Source: Streptomyces sp. ALI-76-A (GTDB lineage: Bacteria; Actinomycetota; Actinomycetes; Streptomycetales; Streptomycetaceae). Taken from it: a stretch of DNA of 64,000 nucleotides. The translations under genes were made by a program, and so were the position numbers. The stretch covers positions 1,612,001-1,676,000 of the forward strand of contig NZ_JASVWB010000002.1 of the NCBI RefSeq assembly GCF_030287445.1, given 5' to 3'. The notes under the pieces are model-generated. The model made no database searches and was not told the origin of the DNA. It saw only the letters and a program-made list of their open reading frames with translations. Below, in pieces: positions 42,507 through 52,400 of this stretch; position 1 is the stretch's first letter, and every line of letters starts with the position of its first letter.

Positions 42507-45050
42507 GTGATCACCCCCACCCGCACAAGATCCCGTCTCACCACAGCGTTCGTCACCACCGCACTCGGAGTCGCCGCCATGGCAGGCACCCTCCCCGCCG
42601 CGGGGCCCGCGGCAGCCGCCGCCGCGCAGCGGCTCACCGTCGACCTCGGCGCCTCCGAAGGGCCGGTGATGCTGGGCGCCAACGGCGCGCTGTACGGGCT
42701 CAGCGACGACGGCGTGCCCAGCGACGCCGCCCTGGAGCCCCTGAAGATCACCAGCATCTCGCAGAAGCCGGAGGGCGGCGCCCAGCACCCCAACGGCGAC
42801 GCGCTCACGGTCTCCACGTCGTTCTTCCGCAACGGCGGCGGCGAGATCAACGTGATGATGCAGGACGTCTACGCGAAGTGGCCGTACGAGGACCTCGGCA
42901 TCGACGACTACCTCCCCAAGGTCGACAAGATCGTCAAGGAGGTGTCGGCCGACCCGAACAGCGACCGCTTCGTCTACATCCCGTTCAACGAGCCCGACCA
43001 GATCTGGTACGACCTCGGCACCTCCGACCAGGCGCAGTACGAGGCCAACCGCGACCGGTTCCTCAAGGACTGGAAGACGGTGTACCAGCGGATCCGCGCG
43101 ATCGACCCCGACGCGCGGATCGCCGGCCCCAACGAGGCCGGCTACCACACCCGCCTGCTGACCGACTTCCTCACCTTCGCCCAGCGGGAGAACGTCCTGC
43201 CCCAGGTGATGACCTGGCACGAACTGAGCTCCGGTTCCCTGCGCGACTTCCAGGGCAACTACGACAACTACCGCTCCATCGAACGCAAGCTGGGCATCGC
43301 GCCACTGAAGATCAACATCGACGAGTACGCCAACCGGCGCGACCTGTCCGTACCCGGACAGCTCGTGCAGTGGGTCTCGATGTTCGAACGGAACAAGGTG
43401 TACGCCAACCAGGCCTACTGGGACGCCGCCGGCAACATGGACGGCAACGTCGTCCGGTCCAACATCCCCAACGGCGGCTGGTGGCTGTTCCGTTGGTACG
43501 CCGGAATGACCGGTGACACCGTCAGGGTGACCCCGCCGCAGGCCAACACCATCGACACCCTCCAGGGGCTCGCCTCGTACGACACGAAGCGCCGCCAGGC
43601 GCAGGTCCTGCTCGGCGGCTCCGCCGGTGACTCCGACGTCGTCGTCCAGAACGTCCCCCGGTCCGTCTTCGGCCGGACGGTCACCGCGACCGTCGCCGAG
43701 TCCGCCTGGTCCGGCTACGAGGGACAGCACGCCACACCACGCGTCCTCGCCCGGACCAAGGTGAAGGTGGCGGACGACGGCACGGTGACCGTCCCGCTGC
43801 GCGGCCTGCACAAGATGTCCGCCTACCGGATCGTCCTCACCCCCGGCGGCTCCGGCACCCCGACCGCGGCCTCCGTCCCGTGGTCGGCGTCGTACGAGGC
43901 CGAGAACGCCGCCATCACCGGCGGCCAGGTGTACACCCAGGGCACGGTCGCCAACGCCAACGGCTACGCGGCCTCCGGGACGAAGGACGTCGGCTCGCTC
44001 AACCAGGCCTCCAGCAAGGTCGACTTCACCGTGACGGTGCCCGAGGACGGGACCTACGACCTGGCGATCCTGTACGGCAACCAGTCCGGCGCCCCCGCCA
44101 CCCAGAAGCTGTCGGTCGACGGCGCCGAACCGGTCACGGTCACCTATCCCTCCACCGAGAACTGGACCTACCGCGCCAAGAAGGACGTGACGCTCCGCCT
44201 CACGGCCGGCACCCACGTGCTGACGCTCGCCAAGGGCGCCGCCGAGGTGACCCTCGACCGCGTCGACCTGACCGCGCGCACCGGAGCCGCGTCCGCCTCC
44301 TACGAGGCCACGCTGGCCGACATCGGCGGGAAGCCGGCGTACGACTACTCCTCCTCGGCGGGGGTGGGCACGGGCGCCCTGGTCCTGCGCACGGGCGACC
44401 GGGCGGTGTTCGACGTGTACGCGCCCCGCGACGGCTACTACACGGTGGTGTCGCGGGCCTCGGCGGCGGCACAGCTCGCCCTGCACGGGGAGACGGTGAC
44501 CGCGCTCCCGGGCCGGCCGCTGCGGCTGTACCTGGTCGCGGGCAACAACCGCGTGGCGATGACGGCCGGGTACGCCTCGGTGCGCTCCCTCGACGTCTCG
44601 GGTGACGGCTCGACCGCCGGCACGCTCTCCTACGAGGGCGCCTCGGCCACCCTCGCAGGTGGCGCCAAGCTCGTCGACTCCCCCCACGCCTCCGCCGGTT
44701 CGTACATCGGCGACCTCGGCAACAGCACCGCCAGTACGGCCGCGTTCACGGTGGACGCGCCCCGGTCCGGGCGGTATGTACTGGTCGTCCACTACGCGCA
44801 CAACGACCGGCGCGACAACGGCCACGCCTACAACACGGACATCATGTCCCGTACGGCGGACATCACGGTGGGCGGTGCCGCGCCGAAGCGGGTCACCTTC
44901 AAGAACACCTGGAGCTGGGACGACTACTGGACGCTGGGCGTCCCGGTCGACCTGAGGAAGGGCGCCAACACGGTGACGTTCGGCAACGCCACCGGGTGGG
45001 CTCCGAACATCGACCGGATCGAACTGGGCCGGGTCCTCGGCCGGTCGTAG
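42507..45050 (+). CDS. Secreted clan GH-A hydrolase with CBM6/35-like modules
   Basis: This 847-residue protein has a signal peptide ending near AAGPAAAAAA (about residue 40). The catalytic barrel carries FVYIPFNEPDQ with acid/base candidate Glu162 and INIDEYANR with nucleophile candidate Glu273, spaced as in clan GH-A. I could not tie it to a family with confidence; GH39-like is closest in feel. Carbohydrate-binding modules follow: SASYEAENAAITGG (about 465-595), a middle beta domain (about 598-705), and SYEGASATLAGGAKL to DRIELGRV at the end. GTG 42507 has CCGGAGGTCC upstream. It is the last gene of the importer operon. Confidence 0.8.
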   Translation: MITPTRTRSRLTTAFVTTALGVAAMAGTLPAAGPAAAAAAQRLTVDLGASEGPVMLGANGALYGLSDDGVPSDAALEPLKITSISQKPEGGAQHPNGDALTVSTSFFRNGGGEINVMMQDVYAKWPYEDLGIDDYLPKVDKIVKEVSADPNSDRFVYIPFNEPDQIWYDLGTSDQAQYEANRDRFLKDWKTVYQRIRAIDPDARIAGPNEAGYHTRLLTDFLTFAQRENVLPQVMTWHELSSGSLRDFQGNYDNYRSIERKLGIAPLKINIDEYANRRDLSVPGQLVQWVSMFERNKVYANQAYWDAAGNMDGNVVRSNIPNGGWWLFRWYAGMTGDTVRVTPPQANTIDTLQGLASYDTKRRQAQVLLGGSAGDSDVVVQNVPRSVFGRTVTATVAESAWSGYEGQHATPRVLARTKVKVADDGTVTVPLRGLHKMSAYRIVLTPGGSGTPTAASVPWSASYEAENAAITGGQVYTQGTVANANGYAASGTKDVGSLNQASSKVDFTVTVPEDGTYDLAILYGNQSGAPATQKLSVDGAEPVTVTYPSTENWTYRAKKDVTLRLTAGTHVLTLAKGAAEVTLDRVDLTARTGAASASYEATLADIGGKPAYDYSSSAGVGTGALVLRTGDRAVFDVYAPRDGYYTVVSRASAAAQLALHGETVTALPGRPLRLYLVAGNNRVAMTAGYASVRSLDVSGDGSTAGTLSYEGASATLAGGAKLVDSPHASAGSYIGDLGNSTASTAAFTVDAPRSGRYVLVVHYAHNDRRDNGHAYNTDIMSRTADITVGGAAPKRVTFKNTWSWDDYWTLGVPVDLRKGANTVTFGNATGWAPNIDRIELGRVLGRS

Positions 45051-45067
45051 TCGGTCCGCACCGGCAC

Positions 45068-45109
45068 GGCCCGGTGGCCGGCGGACGCTCGTCCGCCGGC
45101 CACCGGGCC
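45068..45109 (+). terminator. 19-bp perfect hairpin terminator
   Basis: Arms 45068-45086 and 45091-45109 are perfectly complementary with a 4-base loop, 17 bases after the hydrolase stop. It probably ends the importer operon. Confidence 0.82.
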
Positions 45110-45141
45110 ATGGACCTCCGCGACGCGGGTAGCGTCCCGGT

Positions 45142-45540
45142 ATGGGGACACGACCGCGCCTGACCCTGTCCGCGACCGTCCTGGACGCGCCCGACGCCCG
45201 GGAACTGGCGGCGTTCTACCGGCGCCTCCTCGATGACTGGCTGGTACGTGAGGACGGCCCCGACTGGGTGTACATCGCCCCGCCGGACGGCGGAGCCGGG
45301 CTGTCGTTCCAGACCGAGCCGCACTACGTCCGGCCGCGGTGGCCGTCCACGCCGGACGCCCAGCAGATGATGCTGCACCTGGACATCCAGGTGGACGACC
45401 TCCCCGCGGCCGTGGCCCACGCCGTCGCCGCGGGCGCCACCCTGGCCGGCTTCCAGCCCCAGGACCACGTCCGGGTGCTGTTCGACCCCGTGGGCCACCC
45501 GTTCTGTCTGTACGTACGCACCCCGGAGCCGGGCAGCTGA
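45142..45540 (+). CDS. VOC (glyoxalase/bleomycin-resistance fold) protein
   Basis: This 132-residue protein has the VOC beta-alpha pattern: TVLDAPDARELAAFYRRLL, MMLHLDIQVDDLPAAVAHAV, and LFDPVGHPFCLYV at the end. His in HLDIQ may bind metal. Many streptomycete members of this type have unknown substrates. It has a poor ribosome binding site but clear family features. It ends 30 bases before the convergent membrane-protein gene. Confidence 0.75.
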   Translation: MGTRPRLTLSATVLDAPDARELAAFYRRLLDDWLVREDGPDWVYIAPPDGGAGLSFQTEPHYVRPRWPSTPDAQQMMLHLDIQVDDLPAAVAHAVAAGATLAGFQPQDHVRVLFDPVGHPFCLYVRTPEPGS

Positions 45541-45570
45541 GGGACCTTCGGGGTGCCGGTGCCTCCCGGC

Positions 45571-46851
45571 TCACGGGACCCCGTGTTCGAAGAGCACGTA
45601 CCCCGCGTACGAGCCCGACGCCACCGCCGTGATGCCGAGCAGCGTCAGCAGGGTGGGCAGGCCGAGGCCGCGCAGCTTGACGGCCAGGGGGATGAAGAGC
45701 GGGAAGACCGGGAGCAGATAGCGGGAGACGTTGCCGAAGATCTGCCGGCTGCCCAGGATCAGGGCGACCGTCAGGAGGGTGTAGACGGTCAGGACGGCCG
45801 GGGGCCGCAGGCGGATCAGCAGCGGGATCAGGAGCACGGCCAGCAGCACGACGGCCACCGCGATGGTGTCCTCGAAGGGGTAGGCGAAGAGGTGGTCGAA
45901 GCGGCCCACCGCGACGGACGTGAGGACGTCGAGGGTGTGCGCCCCGTAGTCGAAGGTGTGCGCCCACGCTCCGGTCTGGAGCTCGAAGTAGCCGCCGAGA
46001 TCGCCCATCCGGTTGCCGACCCAGAGCAGATAGCCGATGAGCCCGAGCGGCGCGATCAGCACCGCGGTCCACGGGCGGGCCAGGTCCTCCTGGCGCCGGT
46101 GGAGCGCCAGCAGGGCGGCGACGGTGAGGGCGGCGATCAGCGCGACGGCGGTGGGGCGGTTGAGGCCGGCCGCGAAGGTGAGGACGCCGGCGGTGAGCCA
46201 GCGGTCGCTCATGACGGCGTGGCAGGCCCAGGCGGCGAGGGCGACGTAGAGGGACTCCGAGTAGCCCGACCACTCCACGCCGGAGCCGGGCCACACGGCC
46301 CACAGTCCGGCCGCGGCCAGCCCGGCCCGCCTGCCGCCGAACCGGGCGGTGACGGCGTGGATCCCGAGGGCGGCGACGAACGAGGCGACGACGGAGACCA
46401 GCATGCCGGAGCCGTACAGGCCGAGGCCCGTGCACTGGGAGACCAGCCGCATCGTCGCCGGGTAGAGCGGGAAGAACGCCGCCGAGTTGCCCTCGTGGGT
46501 GATCAGCCCCTCGGCGTCGGGGATCGGGACGAGCGCGGGGTCGTACCCGTGGGCGGCGATCTGCTGGTACCACCAGCCGTCCCAGCTGGCCAGGACGTCC
46601 CAGGGACGGGCGCCGCCGCCGAACCGCGGGTGCTTGTCCCGGTACTCCCCGGTGGAGTGCAGCAGGTACATGAAGACGGAGAAGCCGATGAGTTTCAGCC
46701 CGCCGTACACCGCCAGTACGGGGGCGTGGTGTCTGGCCGCCCGCTTGGCCGCGTCCCGCAGGCGTGAGCCGCGGTCCGGGAGCGGGACAGGGGCGGAGGG
46801 TTCGGGCGGGGCGGTGCCGGCGGGGACGCTCAGCGTCGTCGTGTCGTTCAC
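45571..46851 (-). CDS. Polytopic membrane glycosyltransferase (PIG-V-like)
   Basis: This 426-residue protein has about eight to nine helices. Near the N-terminus WDVLASWDGWWYQQIAAHGY resembles the WDxxxY block of PIG-V-type mannosyltransferases, followed by AAFFPLYPATMRLVS. Such enzymes use polyprenyl-phosphate sugars outside the membrane. It overlaps the stop of the upstream GT2-GtrA gene by 4 bases, which supplies just such a donor. So the pair may add a sugar to a surface glycan or protein. Confidence 0.78.
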   Translation of the reverse strand: MNDTTTLSVPAGTAPPEPSAPVPLPDRGSRLRDAAKRAARHHAPVLAVYGGLKLIGFSVFMYLLHSTGEYRDKHPRFGGGARPWDVLASWDGWWYQQIAAHGYDPALVPIPDAEGLITHEGNSAAFFPLYPATMRLVSQCTGLGLYGSGMLVSVVASFVAALGIHAVTARFGGRRAGLAAAGLWAVWPGSGVEWSGYSESLYVALAAWACHAVMSDRWLTAGVLTFAAGLNRPTAVALIAALTVAALLALHRRQEDLARPWTAVLIAPLGLIGYLLWVGNRMGDLGGYFELQTGAWAHTFDYGAHTLDVLTSVAVGRFDHLFAYPFEDTIAVAVVLLAVLLIPLLIRLRPPAVLTVYTLLTVALILGSRQIFGNVSRYLLPVFPLFIPLAVKLRGLGLPTLLTLLGITAVASGSYAGYVLFEHGVP

Positions 46852-48080
46852 GCGGCCGCGGCTCCCCCGTCGCGGCGCCGGGCGGGGAACACCCAGGCCC
46901 GCAGGAGCAGGAACCGCAGCAGGGTGGCGGCCAGGTTGGCGGCGACGAGCACCGCGATCTCGGTGGGGCGCGCGGGCCGGGGCGACACCTGGTGCAGCGC
47001 GGCGAGCGACCCGCTGGTCACCGCCAGGCCGACCAGGAAGACCAGGAATCCCTTGGCGTGGTGGCGCAGCGCACCGGCCTGGCCGCGCAGCCCGAAGGTG
47101 AGCCGCCGGTTCGCGGCCGTGTTGGCGACCGCGCAGACCAGCAGCGCCAGGGCGTTGGCGGCCTGCGGTCCGGTCACCGGGCGTAACACCGCGTAGAGGA
47201 GCACATAGCCGACGGTGCTCACGGCTCCGACGGCGCCGAACCGCAGCAGTTGTCCGGCCAGGCCGGCGCGTGCGGGGTCGGCGGCGCCGCGGCGCAGCGC
47301 GGCCGTCGGGAGGGTGCCGCGGGCCAGTTCCCGGCCGATCCTGGCGATGCCCCGCAGGTCGGCCAGTGCCGTGGAGAGGAGGTCGACCCGGCTGTCGGGG
47401 TCGTCCACCCAGTCGACCGGCACCTCGTGGATGCGCAGCCCGGCCCGCTCGGCGATCACCAGCAGTTCGGTGTCGAAGAACCACCCCTCGTCCTTCACCA
47501 GGGGCAGCAGCCGCTCGGCGACATCACGCCGCACCGCTTTGAAGCCGCACTGCGCGTCGGAGAAGCCCACGGCGAGGGTGGAGCGCAGCAGGACGTTGTA
47601 GCAGCGGGAGATGACCTCCCTCTTCGGGCCCCGCACCACCCGGGAACCACGGGCCAGGCGGGTGCCGATGGCGATGTCGGAGTGGCCGGATATCAGCGGG
47701 GCGACCAGCGGGAGGAGCGCCGTCAGATCGGTCGACAGGTCCACGTCCACGTAGGCGAGGACCGGCGCCCGCGAGTCCGACCAGGCCGCGTGCAGCGCCC
47801 GCCCCCGTCCCTTCTCGGCCAGCCGCAGCCAGCGCGCCTGCGGCAGCTCGGCGGCCAGCCGGGCCGCGATCCGCGGGGTGTCGTCGGTGCTGGCGTTGTC
47901 CGCGACGGTGATCCGGAACGGGTACGGGAAGGTGTCGCGCAGGTGCGCGTGGAGCCGCCGCACGCCCTGCTCCAGACCCGCCTCCTCGTTGAACACCGGG
48001 ACGACGACGTCCAGGACGAGCTCCGGGTGGTGCGCCGGCACCGGCGTGCGGAGCGGCAGTGGGTTCATCAGCATTGTCAC
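46848..48080 (-). CDS. Dolichyl-phosphate-sugar synthase-like GT2 fused to a GtrA domain
   Basis: This protein of about 410 residues has a GT2 domain (about 20-270) with LDVVVPVFNEEAGLEQGVRR, ADNASTDDTP, and VLAYVDVDLSTDLTALL (DxD-type site), and then a GtrA-like four-helix membrane domain (about 280-400). It would make polyprenyl-phosphate sugar and flip or present it. I chose GTG 48080 (8 bases after GGGAC); ATGs two and four codons in are alternatives. It overlaps the PIG-V-like gene by 4 bases. Confidence 0.85.
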   Translation of the reverse strand: MTMLMNPLPLRTPVPAHHPELVLDVVVPVFNEEAGLEQGVRRLHAHLRDTFPYPFRITVADNASTDDTPRIAARLAAELPQARWLRLAEKGRGRALHAAWSDSRAPVLAYVDVDLSTDLTALLPLVAPLISGHSDIAIGTRLARGSRVVRGPKREVISRCYNVLLRSTLAVGFSDAQCGFKAVRRDVAERLLPLVKDEGWFFDTELLVIAERAGLRIHEVPVDWVDDPDSRVDLLSTALADLRGIARIGRELARGTLPTAALRRGAADPARAGLAGQLLRFGAVGAVSTVGYVLLYAVLRPVTGPQAANALALLVCAVANTAANRRLTFGLRGQAGALRHHAKGFLVFLVGLAVTSGSLAALHQVSPRPARPTEIAVLVAANLAATLLRFLLLRAWVFPARRRDGGAAAA

Positions 48081-48181
48081 GTTCTGTCCCGGTTCGGATG
48101 CTGTCGCGGGGCATGCCGGAGTCACCCACGGCAGGGCTGCGATCAGGGTTTGCGGACGGTCGGTCGGTCGGCGCGGCCCCG

Positions 48182-48715
48182 CTACCCGGAGTCCACCGAG
48201 GCGGCGGGCGACGACGGCTCCTCAGTCGTGGGCGGCGGGGGCTCCGTCGCCGGAGTCGTCGTCGGGCTCGGCGTCCCGGTGCCGGAGGGGGGCGGTGTGT
48301 CGGTCGGAGTCGAGGGCGCGGTCGGGGTGGGGTCCAAGGACACCGTGACCGAACTCCCGGTCGCGGTCGGGGTGATGGAGGTGTCCCCGGCGGGCCCGGA
48401 GGGGCTCGTGGTGGAGGTCTCGGTCGGGGACGGGTCGGGTGGCCGGGTCGGAGTGGTACTCGGGGACGGCGGGCCCGTCACGGGCCGGGGCAGCGGAGCC
48501 TGCGGCCGGTTCTCGGCGGAGTCCTGGGGCAGCAGGAGGAAGCCGATGCCGAGCCCGCCGACCACCAGCACGGAGCCGACGGCCCGCTGCACGGCACGGG
48601 CCCGGCGCCGGGCCCGGACACCGGAGCGCAGCCGGATCCGGTGGCGGTCCTCGAAGGGGGCGGGTTCCTGGGCGTCGCGCATCATGCGCGTCAGTTCGCG
48701 CTCGAAGTGGTCCAT
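48182..48715 (-). CDS. Membrane protein with Pro/Thr-rich exterior, probable anti-sigma partner
   Basis: This 177-residue protein has a short cytoplasmic N-terminus (MDHFERELTRMMRDAQEPAP) with basic helix RARRRARAVQRA, one membrane helix (VGSVLVVGGLGIGFLLL), then about 110 residues rich in Pro, Thr and Ser with no Cys. Single-span proteins like this next to SigE-type sigma factors usually act as anti-sigma or sensor partners. It starts 10 bases after the sigma-factor gene ends. No zinc-binding ASD motif is visible. GAAGGGAAG precedes the start. Confidence 0.65.
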   Translation of the reverse strand: MDHFERELTRMMRDAQEPAPFEDRHRIRLRSGVRARRRARAVQRAVGSVLVVGGLGIGFLLLPQDSAENRPQAPLPRPVTGPPSPSTTPTRPPDPSPTETSTTSPSGPAGDTSITPTATGSSVTVSLDPTPTAPSTPTDTPPPSGTGTPSPTTTPATEPPPPTTEEPSSPAASVDSG

Positions 48716-48725
48716 GGACTTCCCT

Positions 48726-49232
48726 TCACCCCACCGGCTCGATGACCTCGGCCAGGAGCTGACGCAGCCGCGCCACCCCGCGTGAGGCATGGGATCGAGC
48801 CGTGCCCACCGGGCACCCCAGCGCCTCCGCGACCTGCCGCTCGGGCAGGTCCTGGTAGTAGCGCAGCACCACCGCGGCCCGCTGCCGCGGCGGCAACTGG
48901 GCCAGCGCCGCCTCCAGCCGCGAGCGTTCCACCACGGAGGCGGACACATCACCCGCCTCGGCCCGGTCGGGCAACTGCTCGACCGGGCGCTCGCCCCACC
49001 AGCGCCGTCGCGCCGAGCGCGCCGCCGCCCGCGTGAGGATCTTGCGTACGTACGCCTCCGGGGCCTCCTCCGCGATCCGGGGCCAGGCGAACCAGAGCTT
49101 GACCAGGGCCTCCTGGAGGAGATCCTCGGCCCGGTGCCGGTCGCCTCCCACGAGCAGACGGGCGAGGTGGAACAGCGCCGACCAGCGGGCCGCCACGAAC
49201 CCGTCGAACCCCTCGGCTCGACTCTGCTCCAT
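48726..49232 (-). CDS. SigE-family ECF RNA polymerase sigma factor
   Basis: This 168-residue protein has sigma region 2 (FVAARWSALFHLARLLVGGD, then AEDLLQEALVKLWFAWPRIA) and region 4 (LPPRQRAAVVLRYYQDLPER with VGTARSHASRGVARL). It is typical of the SigE-like actinobacterial group of about 170 residues. I chose ATG 49232 because GGGGAC lies 7 bases upstream; GTG 49238 is an alternative. The gene is followed by its probable membrane partner. It diverges from the GH30 gene. Confidence 0.88.
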   Translation of the reverse strand: MEQSRAEGFDGFVAARWSALFHLARLLVGGDRHRAEDLLQEALVKLWFAWPRIAEEAPEAYVRKILTRAAARSARRRWWGERPVEQLPDRAEAGDVSASVVERSRLEAALAQLPPRQRAAVVLRYYQDLPERQVAEALGCPVGTARSHASRGVARLRQLLAEVIEPVG

Positions 49233-49403
49233 CCGCACCGTCCCCGTTCCGACCCAGCCCCTCTACACCTGGGAAAAGACGTTGGCCCCCGTGCCGCGAT
49301 GCACTTCGGTCCTGTGATCCGGGTCACGCCCGCATCGGTCCGTCCGGTCCGGCTCCGGGACCCGCGGCGGCGGCCGGCGCACGACGGACGGCCGTCCGAT
49401 GTC

Positions 49404-49432
49404 TTGACGTGTTCATTTCCGTCATCAAGCAT
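49404..49432 (+). promoter_or_regulatory. Weak promoter candidate for the GH30 gene
   Basis: TTGACG at 49404-49409, a 17-base spacer and AAGCAT (matching the consensus at three of six positions). It lies about 62 bases upstream of the GH30 start codon, in the 261-base divergent gap. Confidence 0.3.
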
Positions 49433-49493
49433 GCCGGAAGGCCGATTGCTTCTGTTCGGTTCTGTGAATCCCCCTGTCATGGAAGGGAGTTCC

Positions 49494-52400
49494 GTGTCCC
49501 GCCGACATCGCGTCCTCCAGGCGTTGGCCCCCACCGTCCCCCTGGTGCTCACCGCAGCCCTCGTCACCGCCCCCGTCGCGCTCGCGGACACCCCGCCGCC
49601 GGGCGCGGTCACGGTGCGGATCGACCCGTCGTACCGCCAGCAGGAGTTCGAGGGCTGGGGAACGAGCCTCGTCTGGTTCGCCAACGCCACGGGCGGCTAT
49701 CCCGACCCGGTCCGCAGACGGCTCGTCGACATGCTGTTCGGCGAGGACGGGCTCCGCCTCAACATCGCGCGCTACAACATCGGCGGCGGCAACGCCCCCG
49801 ATGTCCGCACGGACTACATGAAGGCCGGCGCGACCATGGAGGGCTTCTGGAAGGCCCCCGAGGGAACCACCCGGCAGGACACGGACTGGTGGGATCCGGA
49901 CAACGCGGATCACTGGAACTGGGACGCCGACGCGGGCCAGCGCTGGTGGGTGGACCAGATCAAGAAGAAGGTCACCCGCTGGGAGGCGTTCAGCAACTCG
50001 CCGCCCTGGTTCCAGACCGTCAGCGGATACGTCTCCGGCGGGTTCGACGCGAGCGAGGACCAGATCCGCGCCGACCGCGTCGACGACTTCGCCGCCTATC
50101 TGGTGCGCGTGACCGAACAGCTGGAGCAGGCGCACGGCATCGACTTCGACACCATCGCCCCGCTCAACGAGCCCAACACCCCCTACTGGGGCACCCGGAT
50201 CGGACCGGACGGACAGCCCACGGGCGGTCGCCAGGAGGGCGCGCACGCCGGACCGGAGCTCCAGCAGAAGGTGCTGCTCGCCCTGGACAGGGCGCTCGCC
50301 GGGGCGGAGACCGACGCCGGGATCTCGGCGATGGACGAGACCAACCCGAGCATCTTCACGCAGAACTGGAACGCCTACGGCGGCCCCGCGCGAGCCGCCG
50401 TCGACCAACTGAACGTGCACACCTACGGCACCGGCATGCGCACCAGCGCGCGTGACATCGCCAAGGGCGCGGACCGGAAACTGTGGATGAGCGAGGTCGA
50501 GGGCACCTGGGGCACGGGCACCGACTTCACCGGCATGGAACCGGGGCTCGGGATCGCCACCCGCATGGTCGAGGACATGCGTGAACTGGAGCCGTCCGCC
50601 TGGGTGTTCTGGCAGCCGGTCGAGGACGCCCGCCCCCAGGCCGCGGCGGGCAAGAACTGGGGCAGCATCCACGTCCCGTTCGACTGCACCGCCGAGGACA
50701 CCCTGGAGACCTGCCCGGTCCGGGCCAACTCCAAGTTCCACACCATCCGGAACTTCACCCACCACATCCGCCCCGGCGACCGCTTCGTGAAGGCCGACGA
50801 CCCGTCCAGCGTCGCCGCGGTGCGGCGGTCCGGCCGTGCCGCGACCGTGGTGCACGTGAACAGCGGCACGTCCGCGCGCACCGTGACCCTCGACCTCTCC
50901 CTCTTCGGTGAGGTCGCGCCCCGGGCCACCGTCACCCCCGTGGTGACGAGCGCCGACGGAGCCCTCGTCCGGGGCGCACCGGTCCGGGTGACCGACCGGT
51001 CGGCCTCGCTGGTCGTCCCCGCGAAGTCGGTCACCACCTTCCTGGTCGACGGGGTCGGCGGGGTGGCGAAGGACGCCTCCCTGGTTCAGCCGGGCCATGT
51101 CTACCGCCTCCAGGGCGCCCAGAGCGGGAAGTCGCTGGCCCCGTCGGACGACGGCAGCGGTGTGGTCATCCGCACGACCGACGCCGAAAGCGCTCAACAG
51201 CTCTGGTCCGTACGCAGGGTGACGCCGGGCACCGGCAACCGTGAGCGATACGCCCTCACCAGCGCCGGCACCGGCGGGCGCCTGGCGGTGCGCGACGGCC
51301 GAGCCGTCCTGGAGGATCCGGACGACGGCCGGCCCGACGCCGCGGCACAGTGGATCATGTCGACGACCGGCGACGGCACCTGGACGTTCGTCAACGCCGC
51401 CACCGGCCGCCTCCTCGACGTCACCGGGCAGTCCTCGGCGGACGGCGCGGGGGTGTCCACGTACACCCCGACCTCGGCGGCGAACCAGCGCTGGGCGGTG
51501 GCCGACGGGACGGTGCTGCGCACCCGGCCGGTGAAGGCGTTCACCGTCCCGGGCCTGCCACCGGAGCTTCCGCGGACGGTGGCGCCGGTGTACCGGGACG
51601 GCGCCCGAGGCACCCTGCCGGTGGTGTGGAAGCTTCCCCCGGACCGTGAGTGGCGTCATCCCGGAACCGTGCGCGTCAGGGGCCGGGCGACCGATCCGCT
51701 CGGGCGGGAGATCCCCGCGACGGCGGTCGTCACCGTCGACACGATCGCCTCGGCCCTCCCCGGCCGCGCCAAGACCTACACGGGCGGCGTGCCCGAGCTG
51801 CCGGGCACCGTCGTCGGTGTCGGCGCGCACGGCGGCCGGGCCGACCTCCCGGTGACCTGGGACCCGGCGCCCGACGGGGCGTTCGACCGGCCCGGGGTGG
51901 TGACGCTGCGCGGGCTCGCCCGGGTCGTCGGCGGCGGTACGGTCGACGCGGCGGTGCGCGTGCAGGTCACCGAGCCGGCGCAGGTGAACATCGCGCCGGA
52001 CGACGACGTCTCGCTGGCGGCCTCGTTCACCGAGAGCGGGTACTCCGTGGACCGCCTGCGCAACGGCGACCTGTCCGAGAAGGCCTGGTCCACCTGGAAG
52101 CCCGGGGACACCAAGAACCCGTCCGACACCCTCACCTTCACGCTGCCGGCGCCGCGTCACCTGGACCTCGTCGTGGCGCACTTCCACCGGGACGGGAGCG
52201 CCGCCTCGCTCCCGGCGAGCCTGAAGGTACAGGTGCGCGGCGCCGACGGCGGCGCGTGGACCGACGCGAGCGACGAGATCACGGTCGGCTCCGAGGGCTC
52301 GCCCGTGGTCCGGGTCCCGCTGGAGGCAGGGCCGGCGACCGGGGTGCGGGTGGTCATGACCGCGCGTCAGGGCGGCTATCTCACCATGAGCGAGGTCGAG

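Noticed and set aside
42483-44825. 780-codon minus-strand open frame opposite the secreted GH-A hydrolase
   Set aside because: Shadow frame; the plus-strand protein has a signal peptide, catalytic Glu pair and binding modules.
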